DNA of 64,000 nucleotides from Oscarella lobularis (Eukaryota > Porifera > Homoscleromorpha > Homosclerophorida > Oscarellidae): contig NC_089176.1 of NCBI RefSeq assembly GCF_947507565.1, positions 744,001 to 808,000 of the forward strand. The letters run 5' to 3'. The position numbers were made by a program, and so were the translations under genes. Of this stretch, positions 44,686 through 58,637 are shown piece by piece. The notes beneath the pieces are model-generated. The model was not told the DNA's origin. It was given only the letters and a program-made list of their open reading frames with translations, and made no database searches. Every line of letters starts with the position of its first letter. Within the stretch, counting starts at the first letter, position 1.

Positions 44686-44700
44686 GGGGGGGGGGGGGGG
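44686..44700. repeat. Homopolymer G15 upstream of the formin start
   Basis: On the minus strand this is C15 followed by gagcgaggatag and then the ATG, the same poly-C plus AG arrangement seen at two other 3' splice sites in the window. Confidence 0.75.
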
Positions 44701-44854
44701 ACAACTATGACGATAATGAGCATTGACAAAATCATTTACGACACCGTTCACGTGAGAAACACATAAGAGTTTAGATTTCCATTGAAGTTTCCGTCTTTTC
44801 TTTTTGACGACGACGAAGACGTCGTCTTCTTTTCTACTCCCCAAAACGCGTCAA

Positions 44855-47800
44855 TTAGAAGACTTTTTTAGACTCAAAACCGGCTCTTACCAATGCCAAA
44901 ACGGCAGCTTCGCTCGCTTTATTCCGAATTCTCAGCGCAACGCTCGCCAAAGCGACGTTTGTAAATCCCTTAGGTGTATTCATTACCTATATGCACAGCT
45001 AACAACTTCTACTAACCTTTCGGATGCTCCTAGAGACTGCACTGGTAGACGCAAACGATCTGCCGAAGGAGTCGACAACTCTCCATTTCTTCGCCAGTGC
45101 CTCGACAACGTAAAACAGTTCAGTGAGGCCACGAAGAGTCGGCGAAACGAACGTCGCCAATCGGGCGGTGTTCGCCTCCTTGTCAATCAAATCGTTGAAC
45201 AGATCCCAGAGGGGTTTGAGAAAGCGCAAATCGACTTGGACGTTGCGGCTTAGTTAGTAGAACCTAATGAATGCGGGGAGCGATCTTTTTTTGGTTTTTA
45301 CCTGGCTGCGAGAAAGAGCGCTCGCAAGAGAAGTCCGAAGGTTTTCAGTCGATATTCTCCCGTCTGATTGCACGCGACGCCAATCAGCACCGGCCACACG
45401 TCCTCGACGGGAACGGCACTAAAAAGCGAAACTAGTACGAATTTTTCATTACTGAAATATCACCTCTCCGCGTGTGATAGCATAGACGAAAGGAGAGCGT
45501 AGCCATTGTCGAAGCTAAAGCGCCAAAAATGAGAAAACAGCGATTTTTCAATGCGACGAGCGTTTCACCTTCCGCCCAGACGTCCGGTGACCGTGAATCG
45601 AAATCCCCAATTGAGGCCCAACGCTTCGCGAACTTCGAAAGAGTAGTAGAGCGTGTCGCCTGCAAGCGGAGTCGCGAGTAGAAAAAAAAAACGACGCGCG
45701 ACGTCTCGCTCTCGCTCACGTACCGGCCACGTCGAAATTTCGCCACTTCGGCGACGACGGCGGACCGTAGAACTGTCGCTTGTTCACGTCGTGATCCGGC
45801 GAAGACGATATTATCAAGGCGTGCCGATCGCTGCCCGTTTCGCATCTGAAAACCGATCGTCAACGTGCCGGAGAATGCGAGAACCTTTCGCTAACTTGCC
45901 TCGGATCGAAGAAAACGCCGAGAGCGAGAGCGCCCGGAATGTGAACTTCTCCATGACATTGGGTCTCGTTGCGATACGGATGCTGCGACTCCTTCGCCAC
46001 CGAAATCGTTCTGCGACGAAACATCGCGTGGCCCGACGTCAGCGCGAGAGCTTTAATCAAGTCGGGCGATCCGCAAGCGACGAATCGTTCTACAATCTGA
46101 AGAAAAAAAAAGAGAAACGACGCTAATTTCGAGCGCATGTGTCGTCTTTTTTTTTCATTGCGAAATACATTGCTAAACATCTGTCCGCTTTGGAGTTTTC
46201 GCATGAGATCGAGGAAGCAGACGAGCGTGACGGAATCGATGTGTCCTAGCGAGGAAAACGTGATCGTTTTCTCGTTCAACGGCCAGCGAGTCAGAAGTAG
46301 GCCGGCTAAATATCGAGCGTAGACAATTGAGAGAGCATCGGCAAGCTACGGAACAGAAAAACAAATAAAAAGGCAGCTGATTTCCCCCCGTACCTTAAAC
46401 GACTGCATTCGCGCCTCTTTCTGATGAAGACCGTGGCTGAATTCAGAAACTTTCTGCGTGAGCATCTGCCGTCGTTGCTTGTACAGAAACTAAAAAAGAA
46501 ATAGAATTAGTTTCGTAGACTCGTTCATATAGTTGTCACCTCATCGGACTTGTGATCCTTCTCTGGAATGACTTGAGAGTCTTTAGCCACGCCGAGCTCC
46601 TTTAGTGCTTCGTACGCACTTATTAATTAAAAGACATTATAATAATTTTCTACTGTCAAACACTTCATTTGATTCTTTTGCACACCTGGGATCGACGCCT
46701 GATTCTTGTAAAGGAAATCGCATTACTCCGAAGTCGGCGAGAAGATCTTGTCTTTCATCGCCGTCCTCCTCTTCGACAACAGGCTTGATTTCCCTACCGT
46801 TGCAACGTCGCCGAAGTCGTAAACATCGGGCATTTAGCGCACAAACCATTTTCGCGCTTCTTTGAGAACAGAATCACTTGGACGAAGTGCGACGCCATCG
46901 TAACTAAAAAAAAGAAGGCGAGCCGCCAAGTCGCGTCAAAAACGAAAAAGTTTTTCCTAAAAAAAACCTTCGCTGAACTTGCGTCAACATCTGACTGCGA
47001 TCGCGATTATTCAGTTCGTATATGGCTCGAAGCCACGACATCGGACACCGCACGGCCTCGAAAATAGTCTACTCGGAATAAAACATAAAAGACGAGCAGA
47101 CTCGACATCAACTCGTACCTTGAATGTTGATTGAGTCGTTTTATCCAAGCCCGCTAGCGCATAATCGTCGCTTTCCGTCTCCGGGTTGTCGCCGGACACT
47201 TCCATGTCCTCCGTTTCGGATTTGGACGTCACTACGATGCGACGCATCCATCGTTTCGACGGCGCTTCCGCGTCCCGATAAAACTTCGCTGTGGTGATCT
47301 AAGACCACACGATTACTGCTGAATAATTGCCTTCTTTTTTTCTTGTTGTACTTCAATGAGCTCTATTGGCAAATCGTGCGCAATTGTTGTTCCCTTGCAC
47401 GCCAACGTAATAATCCTGGGTAGACAGCCGGCCTCAAGAACGGCGCAACAACGATCCGGCGACGTCTACAAAAAAACAACCCCGAGTAGTCAACTCTAAA
47501 CAGTAAACGTCTTTTTCTGTACTCGAACGTGCGGAACGATCGCCTTCATGCTCAGGGCAATGACACGAACAACTTCCACAGACGTAAATGCCACTGCATC
47601 CAAAGATAAATCTTTTGCAATCAATAGTAGGGGGTTTAATATAGACTACCGTGTTTTTCGGACGCCAGCAGACAAGAATTCAGTAAGACGAGCAAGAGCT
47701 GAAAGATTTCATCATCCGAAAACAAAGGCGGCTGATCTAAGACGTCTTCGAATGACAGACAGTTCTGAGACGTTGGAGAGTCGAAGACAAAGGTACGAGA

Positions 47801-50800
47801 ACCGAAAATTCGTCACTCACTTTCGTCAGATCGGCGTAGCCGCGCGAAGCCAGATTGATTCCGCTCATGCGATGGTCTTGGAATGATTTCAGCAGCATGA
47901 CTTTGCGTTTCTCGCCGACGTAAAGCCGATTGGCAAGTGCGCCGTAATGAGGACCCTACAAACAAACCAAAGTGAATTCTGTCCCGGAAATTAGAAGACG
48001 TTTTTACCTGGGGATAGCCAGCTAGAATCTGCAAAATGTGAACGAATTTCACATTGGGTGCCTACGAAAACGAAAAAGCTTAACAACGGAAAGAGTTGGA
48101 CGGTAAACCGCTTTCTACTGGTTCTTTTTCTTCTTCCATGTACGTTATCAGTTCTTTGAGTCTCCTGACTATTATGAGTCTCAACGATTGCCGCCAGACG
48201 GGCGTCATAGCGATAGCTCGCGTTGCTTCGAAGTACGCAGTCGAAGCGCTGATGCTTCCTCTGAAGACGAAAAATAAAAAATTGCTGATAATACGTCAAT
48301 AGAACGCGGTACTTTTCAAGCAATAGCCGTCCGCAAGCGAGAAGATATTCCAAAGTCGTTTGACCCAGCACGGTAAACGAATCCGTATCTTCTAGCAATT
48401 TCTTTTTCTTCTTTTTCTCGATATAAATAACCGCCTCGTCGGAGACCTAAAGAAGCGTTTTTGTTCGCAAAGCAGCGGTTTGACGCGGTATCGTACTTCG
48501 GGTCCAATTCTTATCAGGTATTGACTGAATACTCCCAAAGTGGCCATATGGGCGTCGCTCTCTCCTGAATCCGGCTTTCTACATTTTTTACGGACGAGTA
48601 GAAGTCTCCCATGAGGTGTTCGCATGCACGAACGCTTACCCGAGTTGCCTGATCAAGGCAGGCAACAAAACTTTAGAACTGTAATCTTTCAAGTTGCCGC
48701 CTAATTTAGCCCAATATGAAAACTAAACAATTCGCATGAAAAACGAAGCCCCCAATTGAAAAATTCATCTCAAACCTTGTCGACTGGCGGAAGAGTCAGC
48801 GCAAACACCGCAACGTACTTCAAGCGTCTCGTGTTGAAGAATTTCTTTTCTTTTTCGTCGAATTCCTTCAATCCCGGATAGCTAATCTCCGGCTCGCTCT
48901 CGAGCGCTTCGCCCTCCATCGCCGTCGCTCCGGCGTCGTCAAATCGACCTTCGAGTGCCATCATCATCTCCTCGTCGCCGGGTCCGCTTCGCATCTCCAT
49001 GAGCATTTCGAACATCATCTCCCTCGACATGGGCCCGCCGAAATCGTCCGCGTCGTCGTCGTCGTCGTCGCCGTCGTCGTACATGTGACGAAAAAAGAAA
49101 GGCGACATGCGACGAGCGTACGCGTACGGCATCATCATTCCATGACGTCCGCCGCCCGCCATTGGCTTGCCGCCTCGTCCGCCGCCGCCGCCGCCGCCGC
49201 CTTGCATCGCGCGGATGCGATTCATGAACGCGCGCTTCGCCGCCTTCTGTTTCCTTTCTTCATCTGAGATGAGAATCATTTACGATGAATTGATACGAAA
49301 TTGTGCTCTTTGTTTACCGATGAGGTGAATCCAACTGCCGATTATTGCTTCTGACGTTATTTTAGCGTGGTTCAGGTGCTCGGCCAACGCCGCCTTCCAC
49401 AGATCGCTGCCAACTAAAGCGACAACGTTAATAATAATAATCGTATTCTCCTCTACACGTACTCTTCTCGGGAGGCGACGCGTAGACGAGATCGTAGACG
49501 AATGCGGCGAGACGGCTGACGAGCATCCAAGCGTGATGACCGGCGTGCGTTTCCGCGTGGATGACACGTTTTTGATCGTCGGCAGTCATGACGGTGTCGA
49601 GGGCTAAAAGAAAAAAAATTAAAGAAAGAATCGCACGTTACGGACTTTCTCGTACCAGCCGACGATCGTGTCGGCACTTGGCAACACGAAGATCCGCTTA
49701 TGGAGCTATAGAGCAATTAGAAAATAAAAAGAATTGAAGAGGGAGATTCCTTACATCGAATCCCTGTCTGTATGGTAGCATCCGAAACAGACGTATTTGC
49801 GAGTTTTATCCACTATCCTTTCGTATTTCTGGTACGTGTCGAAGACGTAGCAGTTGCACTGGTGGCACTTTTTCCTACGCGCGCAAAAGGTGCATGAAAA
49901 ATCGTACAATTTACAATAATAATAATAATAATAAAACGTCCTACTCCAAGAACACGACTTCGTGACCTTCGCTGTGCGTCTCAGGAAATCTCTTATCTTC
50001 ATCGAAACAATAGAAACATCGTAACCTAGTGATTTTTTTCTCTCTCACTTTCGTAGCAGTCTTTGCAGATGTTTCCCTCGAGACAGACTTTGCAAAAATA
50101 GCGCGTTCCGGGAGTCTCCTTTCCACAGCTCATGCAGTGAGGGGTAAGGCCAATCTGGTCGCAATAGAGAGCGGCAAAACAGTTCATACGCTGAAATAAA
50201 AGCCAAAAAAATTAATAGAGCATCGATCGTATCATCTGCCTCACCCTCACGTCGTCTTCGGACGTGCACTTGTTCTTCTCTTCGTCTAGCCATATCAGAA
50301 CGTTAGCCTTGGCCTTGGGAAGAAACTCCATCCACTCCTTATACGTCTTAAGTAGTCGCCGATCATTGGTCTCTTCGCTATCGTTCTCGTCTTTATAGCG
50401 AACCGGCTCGTAGCCAACTGGACGACGAGTAAAATTTTAGCACGGACGGTGAAAATAGCGTGTATCTTACATCGAGCAGCTTGGAGAAGAAATTCGAATA
50501 CATTCGCTTTTGTGAGAAAGGCCAAGTCGTCGGAATCCCAAGCGAAATCGAAACAGTGCATGGTGTAAGTTTGATAGGCAACGAAGCACGATCTCGTAAT
50601 CCTACCGATACACAGAAAACGTAGATTTATCGAGTGGCGGAGAACTGCCACTACTACTCTACTGACGGTTGAGTGGCGTAAAGGGCTTTCAGTGTTTCCA
50701 TTAGAAGGAGCAAGAGTCTGTGATACGATTCGCGCACGTTGCGAACGAGGTCGGCACCGCATCCTTCCAAGCCACTGAGATAGCTCCTGCATAAATAAAC

Positions 50801-53800
50801 GAGATGAGAAACGCGTCTTCTCCTAATTCAGATAGCAGCCTACCTTGGAAAATCCGATTGGAATTTCAAAAGGTTTTTCAAAAAGCACAGCAAATGAATC
50901 TGAAACGAATCTCTCTCTACAGTGTTAAGATATACTTATCGATTCCTCTTACCGTGATGGAATTGTTTTCCCTTTTGCACGCTGACATGAAGTCGGTGGC
51001 AAAAGCGAACGCTTCAGCTCTGACAGAAGCCTTGGTCGACCGTTTAGTAAAAATTTGTTTCAATCTAAGTGTGATATATACAAAAATAGATGAAGGCAGC
51101 AAAAGCGTGTTTACCTTTCCAGTGAAATTCCTTCGAGTCTGATAAATTCAAGTAAAGAACTGGCAGTTGAGCTTCGAGTAGACGATTTACGTTCTCGTGC
51201 TAAAATCTGGTCAAACGAGTTAGTTAATTAAACATCGCTATAGCAGAATGCCAAAACTCACGTGTCTGAAGCTGTGGGCCTGTTTCGTAACAGACGACAG
51301 TCTTGACCAGTTTTTAGTCTTAATCTTCCACTGAGACGAAGTAGAAGTCTTGACGGCAAGTACATCTATCTCTACGGTGGGCTCTGACAAATAACGTTTC
51401 TTACCGTTTGATCACGTTCGGCAAGAGACGTGCAAAGAGGATTCAACGTAAGCAGAAAATCTGCCTTCTCTCGACAAGCCAAAACTACGCCGGGGCACAA
51501 ATTACCAAACGATTTGAGTCCAATTTAACTGAAATGTACCTAAGGAGTCGATTTCGCCTCCGCGCTCTTCCTCGTTCCCATCCACCTTTTGTTTTTTACT
51601 AGCAGGAGGTTCCGAGTCGGCTAGGTCCTTTTCTTTCTGAATGAGCGCCCGTCGTCTCTCGACCAGAGTCCAACGCAGGGACTCCGCGGCGTTGAATGCG
51701 TGGATGACGCCAGCAGGAGGCTCGCCCGCCGCCGTCGCTCCGCCACCAACTACGAAAGATGTAGATGTGACCCTGGCCTTCAAAATAAAAATTTGGCGAA
51801 CGCACCAAGTCGAATGAGATATTCGTGTAGACTCGAGTCGTGCCACAAAAGGGCGCCGAACGTTGCTCGAACGGCAGAATCGATGAGCTGATTTCCTATG
51901 CGCACACGAGGTTGTTTCTTCCAACAGCTGAGAAAAGATATAAAGAAAAGGAATCCAGTCACAAGAAGAATCTATTACTATTCAATCAATTCGTTTCCTA
52001 AGCCTCCTGTTGCAGTTGAAAGTGATTGGAGAAAACTTCTCAAAGCCAAATTCGCCGAATTTTTGTCACTCTAATAACACGGGAAAATAGAAAATAAAAG
52101 AACAAGCGTACAAATATCTTACGAAAGTCTGAGACGACAGCATCGCTTTCCAAATCGCACTTCCTTCGATGTTTGAATCTTTGAGAGAATCGTCTAGACA
52201 AAATCTTAACGCTGCGACTGCGACGATCGACGGATAGCTAACCAGGTCGCTCAGCAATGCCCAAGCTACAGATTTGACCACACAACGTCGCCAGGTGAAG
52301 ATGCAGATCGTACGCCCAACATAAAGAAATGATTGGACGTCCCAGAGCACTCAGCTAAAGAAGAGCGTAAGCTCGTAATTCCACGCAGAAAAAATAGCAC
52401 AGGTAGTTACAGAAAATTTGTATCCCCACGCGTTTGTGCTGCTGTCTGAATGGAAGAAGAACTGCAGACGATTTTTACTTCGAATCGTTATGCTCTGCGT
52501 CGCAACCACATCACGCGAAAAACGTCAAAAAAACGGATAGTGCTTCCTACCGAAGGCCACGTGTCCGAGCCAACTTTTCCGTGATACTTACGAACTTCGC
52601 CAGACGAATCAGTGAACTCCAGGTAATCGTACCTGCAAAGAACGTCATTGAAAAGACAATGCCAATTCCTTGGAGCGTGCCTCTGCTCTGTTTCGCACTG
52701 CTGGTCGAATTCGAGTCGAAAAGAGACGCAACCCAAACACTCGAACGTCTAGAAAACGAGAACAATATATTGTGCAACGAATCGGTTGCGGTGTGGTGGA
52801 AGACAATGTAATTCTTTACCTGGCGGACATTGGTGTTGTTTTCGTACTTGTGAGCCGATTCCCTTGTCCACGTCTGCAGCACGACGTTCGCTTCGGTCTT
52901 CCGAAAGAACGATCCGCGCGGCTAGAAATTAAGGCGAAATTTTTATCGATAATCGACTGCACGCAATTTTTCACCTCGGGAAAAAGGTGGCGAGCGTCTC
53001 CGATTGTCGAAATATCGTTCAGAGTAGTCGACACGGGCAGAAGAGCGCGCAGAATTCCGAAGCACCACGGTTCACTCCGCATGAAAACGTCGAGATTCAA
53101 CACCGCCATCTATGCAGAACGACATGTCGCGCGCGCAAAAAAAAAAATCAATCACTCACAAGCTGCCTAAACGCCATTCCGACCAACGACTTCTTCAATC
53201 TTTCGACGTACACAGTCTAAAGAATTTCTCTTCGAGGTTAGCTAATTTATGACGAACGTTTATTCCTCCTACCGTCTTCTTCTCAAACGCTTTCACTCTC
53301 TCCAAAAGACGATACGAACAGTCGGTCAAAATTTGCGTATCTGCGATTTCATTAATTAAAATCGACAGAAAAAATCGCGCGTTTTCCTTACATTTCATCA
53401 TGACCATTCCGACGGCGTGCCGCTGTTCGTCCGTCGCTGCGCCGCTCGTCAGCTGCCCGTACGCCCACGTGCACAAGCTCCTCTGCAACGCGCACAAAAG
53501 CTGAACAAGATCGCTGGGACGGTGCACTGGAGGATGACAGGGAGTCAGCCACTTTTCGGCCTAAACCAAAAAAAAATCGACTAAAAAAAGTCTCTTCACT
53601 GCGTCGACGAACCTCTGCCTCGGCGACCCGAGCCAACGTCGACAAAATTCCCAGAGCCTCTTCACCGGTGAAATTCGCCTTAGAGAGAGAAACCCAATTA
53701 AAATTGACTCCGTGATCGAATCCCACTCACTTCGACGAGGCCTTGCGGCAAGCCGAGCAAGCTGTCGGCGTCGAGAGTCGTATAGAAGCGATAGAGCGAC

Positions 53801-56800
53801 TCGAACGTCAAACTCTGCGACGGCGTTCGTATGTTCTCCTGAGAACGTCGTTATGATTACGAAAAAAATCTCGCACAATGTCGACATTCACTTTGAGTGA
53901 CGTGATGACTTTGTTCATGTGAAAGCGTCTCGTCTCGTCGTCGGGAAAAAAGACTTCGGCGCCTTCGACGATGACCGTCGTCGCGATCTGCTGAACGCTG
54001 CTTCGATAGCGATTCGGACTGTCGACGATGTCGCTCAGGTGCTGATAGACGTCGCAGGTCAATAGCTGATGAGCCTTTGGATGACGTCGATCGGTAGAGT
54101 GCACGAAAACTCGTTTTTCCTCTCTCTATCTCTTACGTTTCGGTCTCGTCGCCAATCTTCTCTTTCTTTGCTGTTCGGCATGCTGAGATGCGGGAGAAGG
54201 TATTTGAGAAGATGAAGGAAATAGAAGCGAGCCGCTTCGTGACGAAAATCAGACCTAAAACAGTAGAGACGATGATCAAGGTCACCGCGTAGTGTACACG
54301 TGTCTTTACTTGTCCAAAAGGGTACTATAGACGTCCCAGTAGAGTCGCAGTGTCACGCCGTCGACGTCCAGACAAGGATCCTGAGGAAGTGATGAAAACA
54401 ATCGGCATTACATTAGAAAAAAAGTACTTTTGCTGGAAATACTCGATCGCCTCTCTGCTGTTTTGAAACGCGAAGCTATACAAAAAAAAAGAATCAATAC
54501 AGAATTGATCCGAAAACGACGTAAGAACTGACTAAGCTATCGGCCATAGACGCGGCAAAAGCCAAAAGATGCAGAGCCGTTTTGTCAGACGGAAACGGCA
54601 CGTCCACTTGGCTCAAGTCAGGAAGAGCAGCTTGACACTTCTATACAGATAAGCTCGCTAGTACGGAGAAATTATTGCCGAAAAAAATCAAACGTACGAG
54701 ACTAAGCAGACTGTCTTCAATGCCATCTGAAACGTCGCGATAGCCATGGCAACGAACGTTGACGAGTCCAATTCTTTCGGCTGTTTCCGAACGAGGACCA
54801 AGAATCTTCACTATGTAATACTGGAGAAGAGAACGACGTTGGACGCACGTCCAAATACAGTCAATAACGTAACCTACTCTGCCGGGTCTGACGTCATCAA
54901 TAGGAATTTCAATGTCGTCCCTAGAGGTCAATAGAGCATCATTATTTATTATTAATATTTTAAAAAATCTACATTTCAGGAGCCGTTTCAAAGTAAGCGA
55001 CGGGATAAAGACTTCCTTTTGATTGGTTATCAAGCGATCTACGAGAAGAGAATACCAAAAGAGCACGGGCTAGCTTTCTCAGATTCGCACTGGTTCCGAA
55101 AGGCTTCATACTCTTCCCGACCCCAATGATTGTACGAGGCCAAAGTTTCGGCGAACTCCTCCTCCTTGAATTCCCTGTACGGAAAACGAATGAGAAAGGG
55201 AAGCTGGCGGGAGAACGTACCCTTTGATGGTGCAGACGAGAATGAGACCATTTCTGACTCCGTTAGCTCCGCGAACAGTCTAAAAAAGACGGGTTCACTA
55301 TAAAAACCCGTTCTCGTTTCGCGAGAATTCGTTGCCTTTAGCGAGAAAGACGTCGCTTCAATGCGAAGTGAATCGGCGCACTGAAAAACGATGTTCACTT
55401 GAACCTTTCCGTCGGCTGAGAGATAGGCTGTAAGCAAGGAAACACGGATTACTAATCAAGTGGAATATCCTTGCGTGCACGATTACCTTTTGAGCTCCAA
55501 GGCGTCTCCAGAATGTTGCCAATAGCCGTGTCTTGACCTTTTTCGCCGCCGTCGTTGTAGACTATTTCCAGGTCCAATATTTCGGCTGAGAGAGCGCAGC
55601 TATTCAAGCCCAAGCACATTTACATGTAACTCACTATTGGCCTGAAAGGCGAGTTCCGCGCTTTCTGCCAACTGGTGAAGCAGAGGCACGACGGAGAGAT
55701 GAATTTCGGGATTTCCTGCAGAAACTCCCTAATGCACCCAAAAATTTCGACTAGTCCGGGGTTACTCAGTAGAAGCTGAGCCATGCGTAGAATGTGAACT
55801 ATCGAGCCCCTGGCTACGGCTAAGCCGAGTAGAGCGTGAAGTCCATCGGAACTAATGGCACCTGACGCATCGCTAGAAAAGAAAGCGCAAGCCTTATCCC
55901 CCCATCCCTTAGTGAGGCAACGCCGTCGGCTCTAGGGCTAACTGGAGCAGATTCTCAAGAAAGTCATTCACTTCATTCAGTATAGATTCGGAAAGAAGAG
56001 CGGGACGCTCGGAGGAAGCCGGCGCTATAGAGAGCGGCGGCATCCCATTGACAGCCAATCTAAAAGAAGCAATAAATACATTTACACTAATAATGGAAAT
56101 CAACACGCGCCTCGATTGTCGCAACAGAGTGTCACGCAGCTGCGAACTCGTCGGCATCGCCACGGACGCGACCGAACGAATCATGCTGAAAATCCACAGC
56201 GCCGACGAGTCGAAGACAGTCGTCTCCTGTCCCACACCTCCAACACTAAAAAAGTAATCGAAATTTGCTCCAATGACAATAGAAAGGGGGGACTACTACT
56301 AACTGGACGCCTTTCATGACGAGACATCGAATCCGAATGTCCGAACCGCCGTTCTGATTGTGCCGAAAACCGACGACAATGACGGGATAGTGTCGACGAC
56401 AGTTCCGCAGGAGCGATATCCTTCCGGCGACCCCCTTCGCTATCTTGACGTCGGCGAGCTGCTTCATGCCCTTCGCGTGACTTCCCGCCGTCACCTCGAT
56501 CGTTGACGGAACGAAACTGTGATCCGACGGGAGCACGTGAACGTCCAATCGATGAACGATGACGTTCGGCTTGACGTAAATTCGTATCCAGTTCTTTCCC
56601 TGTCGGCCGGCGCCCACCTGCCAATAGTCGCCGAGATTGCCGTTCACCATCTTGTACGCGTCCGCCTGATTGCTCGACGTTTCCAGGCGAACGAAACACT
56701 TGCGCGTCGGCAGGACGCTGTCGCCGGACGCGGTCGGCGCGTCGACGTCCATTGGAGGGAGAGAGAAAAAATTCGACGGTTTTTCTGATTTAATTAAAAA

Positions 56801-57859
56801 ATGCAAATATTTGATCAAAAGACGTGCCTCTGTCTCTATACCTTTTTTCGCTGCCGAGTTCATGAAGTGCTGAAGGAGGCGATGTCTCATCTTCAGCAGG
56901 ACCGTATACATGTCGAGAGAAGGAGGTTGCGTTATTTCGACGGGCGGCCTATTTCGTCTGAGAAACTGACACACACAAAAAATACCAACTTGCCTTCATT
57001 ATCATGTGTATGCATACGGCAAGAATCTTTGGATCGAGATCCGAACTCCACTCCTTTTTGTAATCGACGGTGTCAACGATTCCCGGCATGAGCCCAGACT
57101 CTCCAAACTTCCAATTCAAATCTGATAAAATTTCGGACGGCGACCCGTCAATCAATTTCAAAATCTGAACGAATCAATAATTAAAAATCCCCTCCTCTCC
57201 CCTCCAAAAAAAAAACGAACCCGCCGAATGTGCTCAATGTCCAAAACCCCTTCCCCGTTAAAATCAAACTCTTCAAACATCTAAAAAATGTCCCTTTCAG
57301 TTTCAATTCCCTCCCCGAGTTTGTACCGCAACCTTCATCGCTTCGTCTCGACTGCATCCTCGCCGAATCCAAAACTCGCAAAAATCGGTGAACGTCATCA
57401 AATCCTCCGAACCGTCGCGTTTCTTGTCGTCGAGAATTTGCAGCAATTCGTTGCGATATCTGCGCAACGGTGGATCGATTGCCACCGATCTAAAGCGGCG
57501 CGCACCTTAGAATATTTCGCTATCGAACGATCGACTCTACTTGATTTCGGACAACTCTTCGCGGAGCGCTGCGGCATCGAAGAGAACGGAAAAATCGATC
57601 GGCTTCTCTTCTCCAGCTGCGACGACGAAAGACGTCATCCTTGCTTCTAATCCTAATCGCGAAACGCGTCTCTCACCGTCTTCGGCGAAGCGATGATGAC
57701 GACGAGGCCACGGAAGAATCTACGGATACGACAACGCGTGAATCCCCCCGAGAAAAGGGCGTCTTCGTGACGCGGATGATAGTTTACGTCGTCGATCGCG
57801 TCCTCGCCGCCGTTATCGTCTTGAAACGGGCGATCTTGTCCGAATCCCACGTTTCCCAT
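44855..57859 (-). CDS. ZZEF1: ZZEF1 (ZZ-type zinc finger and EF-hand protein 1)
   Basis: Very large gene (13 kb, several dozen short introns), orthologous to ZZEF1, a chromatin-reader-like protein of about 2,960 residues in humans. The start at 57859 gives MGNVGFGQDRPF, sharing the MGN myristoylation-type start with human ZZEF1. The resolved N-terminal exons read RYRNELLQILDDK...FTDFCEFWIRRG and an EF-hand FDFNGEGVLDIE, then ILAFLRRNRPPVEI. A DOC/APC10 domain follows at about 56760-56250 (KMVNGNLGDYWQVGAGRQGK, WIRIYVKP, LDVHVLPSDHSFVPSTIEV), collinear with the human order. A CUB-like segment (YDYLEFTDSSGEVRKYHGKV) lies near 52700-52550, and zinc fingers near 50150-49770 (CMSCGKETPGTRYFC, NICKDCYES, CHQCNCYVF, YVCFGCYHTD). 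The C-terminal part has Gly/Asp/Met-rich low complexity (about 49200-48950). It ends NKASEAAVLALVRAGFESKK, stop at 44855. The C-terminal half is assigned by continuity. Confidence 0.9.
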
Positions 57860-58637
57860 GAAGGCAGCCTCCACGCGGAGAAAATCGGAGAATTGATCCC
57901 GTATATAAATTGTGGACGCTTTGCTAAGAAATAGGGACCCAGAAATAGTTCGTACGAAGTGGACTTCTAATCCGAATGCCGATCCATCGAAGCAAAAGCA
58001 CGAGGTCAGGAACCGCCATTTTGAAGCCGCCATTTTTTTGGCGCCAACGTGAAAAGCTATATTGTCTACAGTAGCTGCCCTAACACAAACGCACTGCTAG
58101 AGATACGATATTAATTGTATCTATAACTAGACTTTACTAGTACTCTAGTACAGTTGATTAGCTAGTGGCAACTGCTGCGAGAATATTGTGTCCAAACCGC
58201 TGGAAGATATGGCGGGGGCCTTTGAACGCTCCTGGCCCTGACGTCAACGAGGTCTTGCATTTCTGCGGTACAAACATGCAGACGTCTCCTGGTGTCTCAG
58301 TGCTAATTTTTTTGCAATAACTTATCAACATTCGCAGGCTATGATCGAGTAATTGAGCTAGATTATAACTTGAGACGCAGACTAACTCATATAAATATGC
58401 CGCCCCCGCAACAATTAATAAGGTTATCTGTCTAATGACTCCTCACTCCCCAACCCATTTCCAGGGAAATTGTCGCCGAGTAATCATTGAGTTGAGTTGT
58501 CTACTTCATAGTCGTTAGGTTCTGCCCCGGCCCGTACCACAAAAACAGGACGGTGCCTTGTTGCTGTCTCACTCCACTTCAGAAAGAGCTAGCTGACAAG
58601 CGCCAGATCAGATCGTCGAAGTTATCGGTTAACCAAT
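57860..58637. promoter_or_regulatory. Divergent region, ZZEF1 / GPCR
   Basis: 778 bp between divergent starts. The ZZEF1 frame stays open upstream to an earlier Met at 58033 (MAASKWRF), so the start could be there, but the conserved MGN start at 57859 is preferred. The rest, to 58637, is A/T-richer and shows no gene. Confidence 0.5.

Noticed and set aside
56246-57161. A 28-nt GC-AG intron between MIMK and FLRRN in ZZEF1
   Set aside because: A normal 52-nt GTATGC...CAG intron ending at the same acceptor closes in phase and aligns better with human ZZEF1 (ILAFLRRNR).
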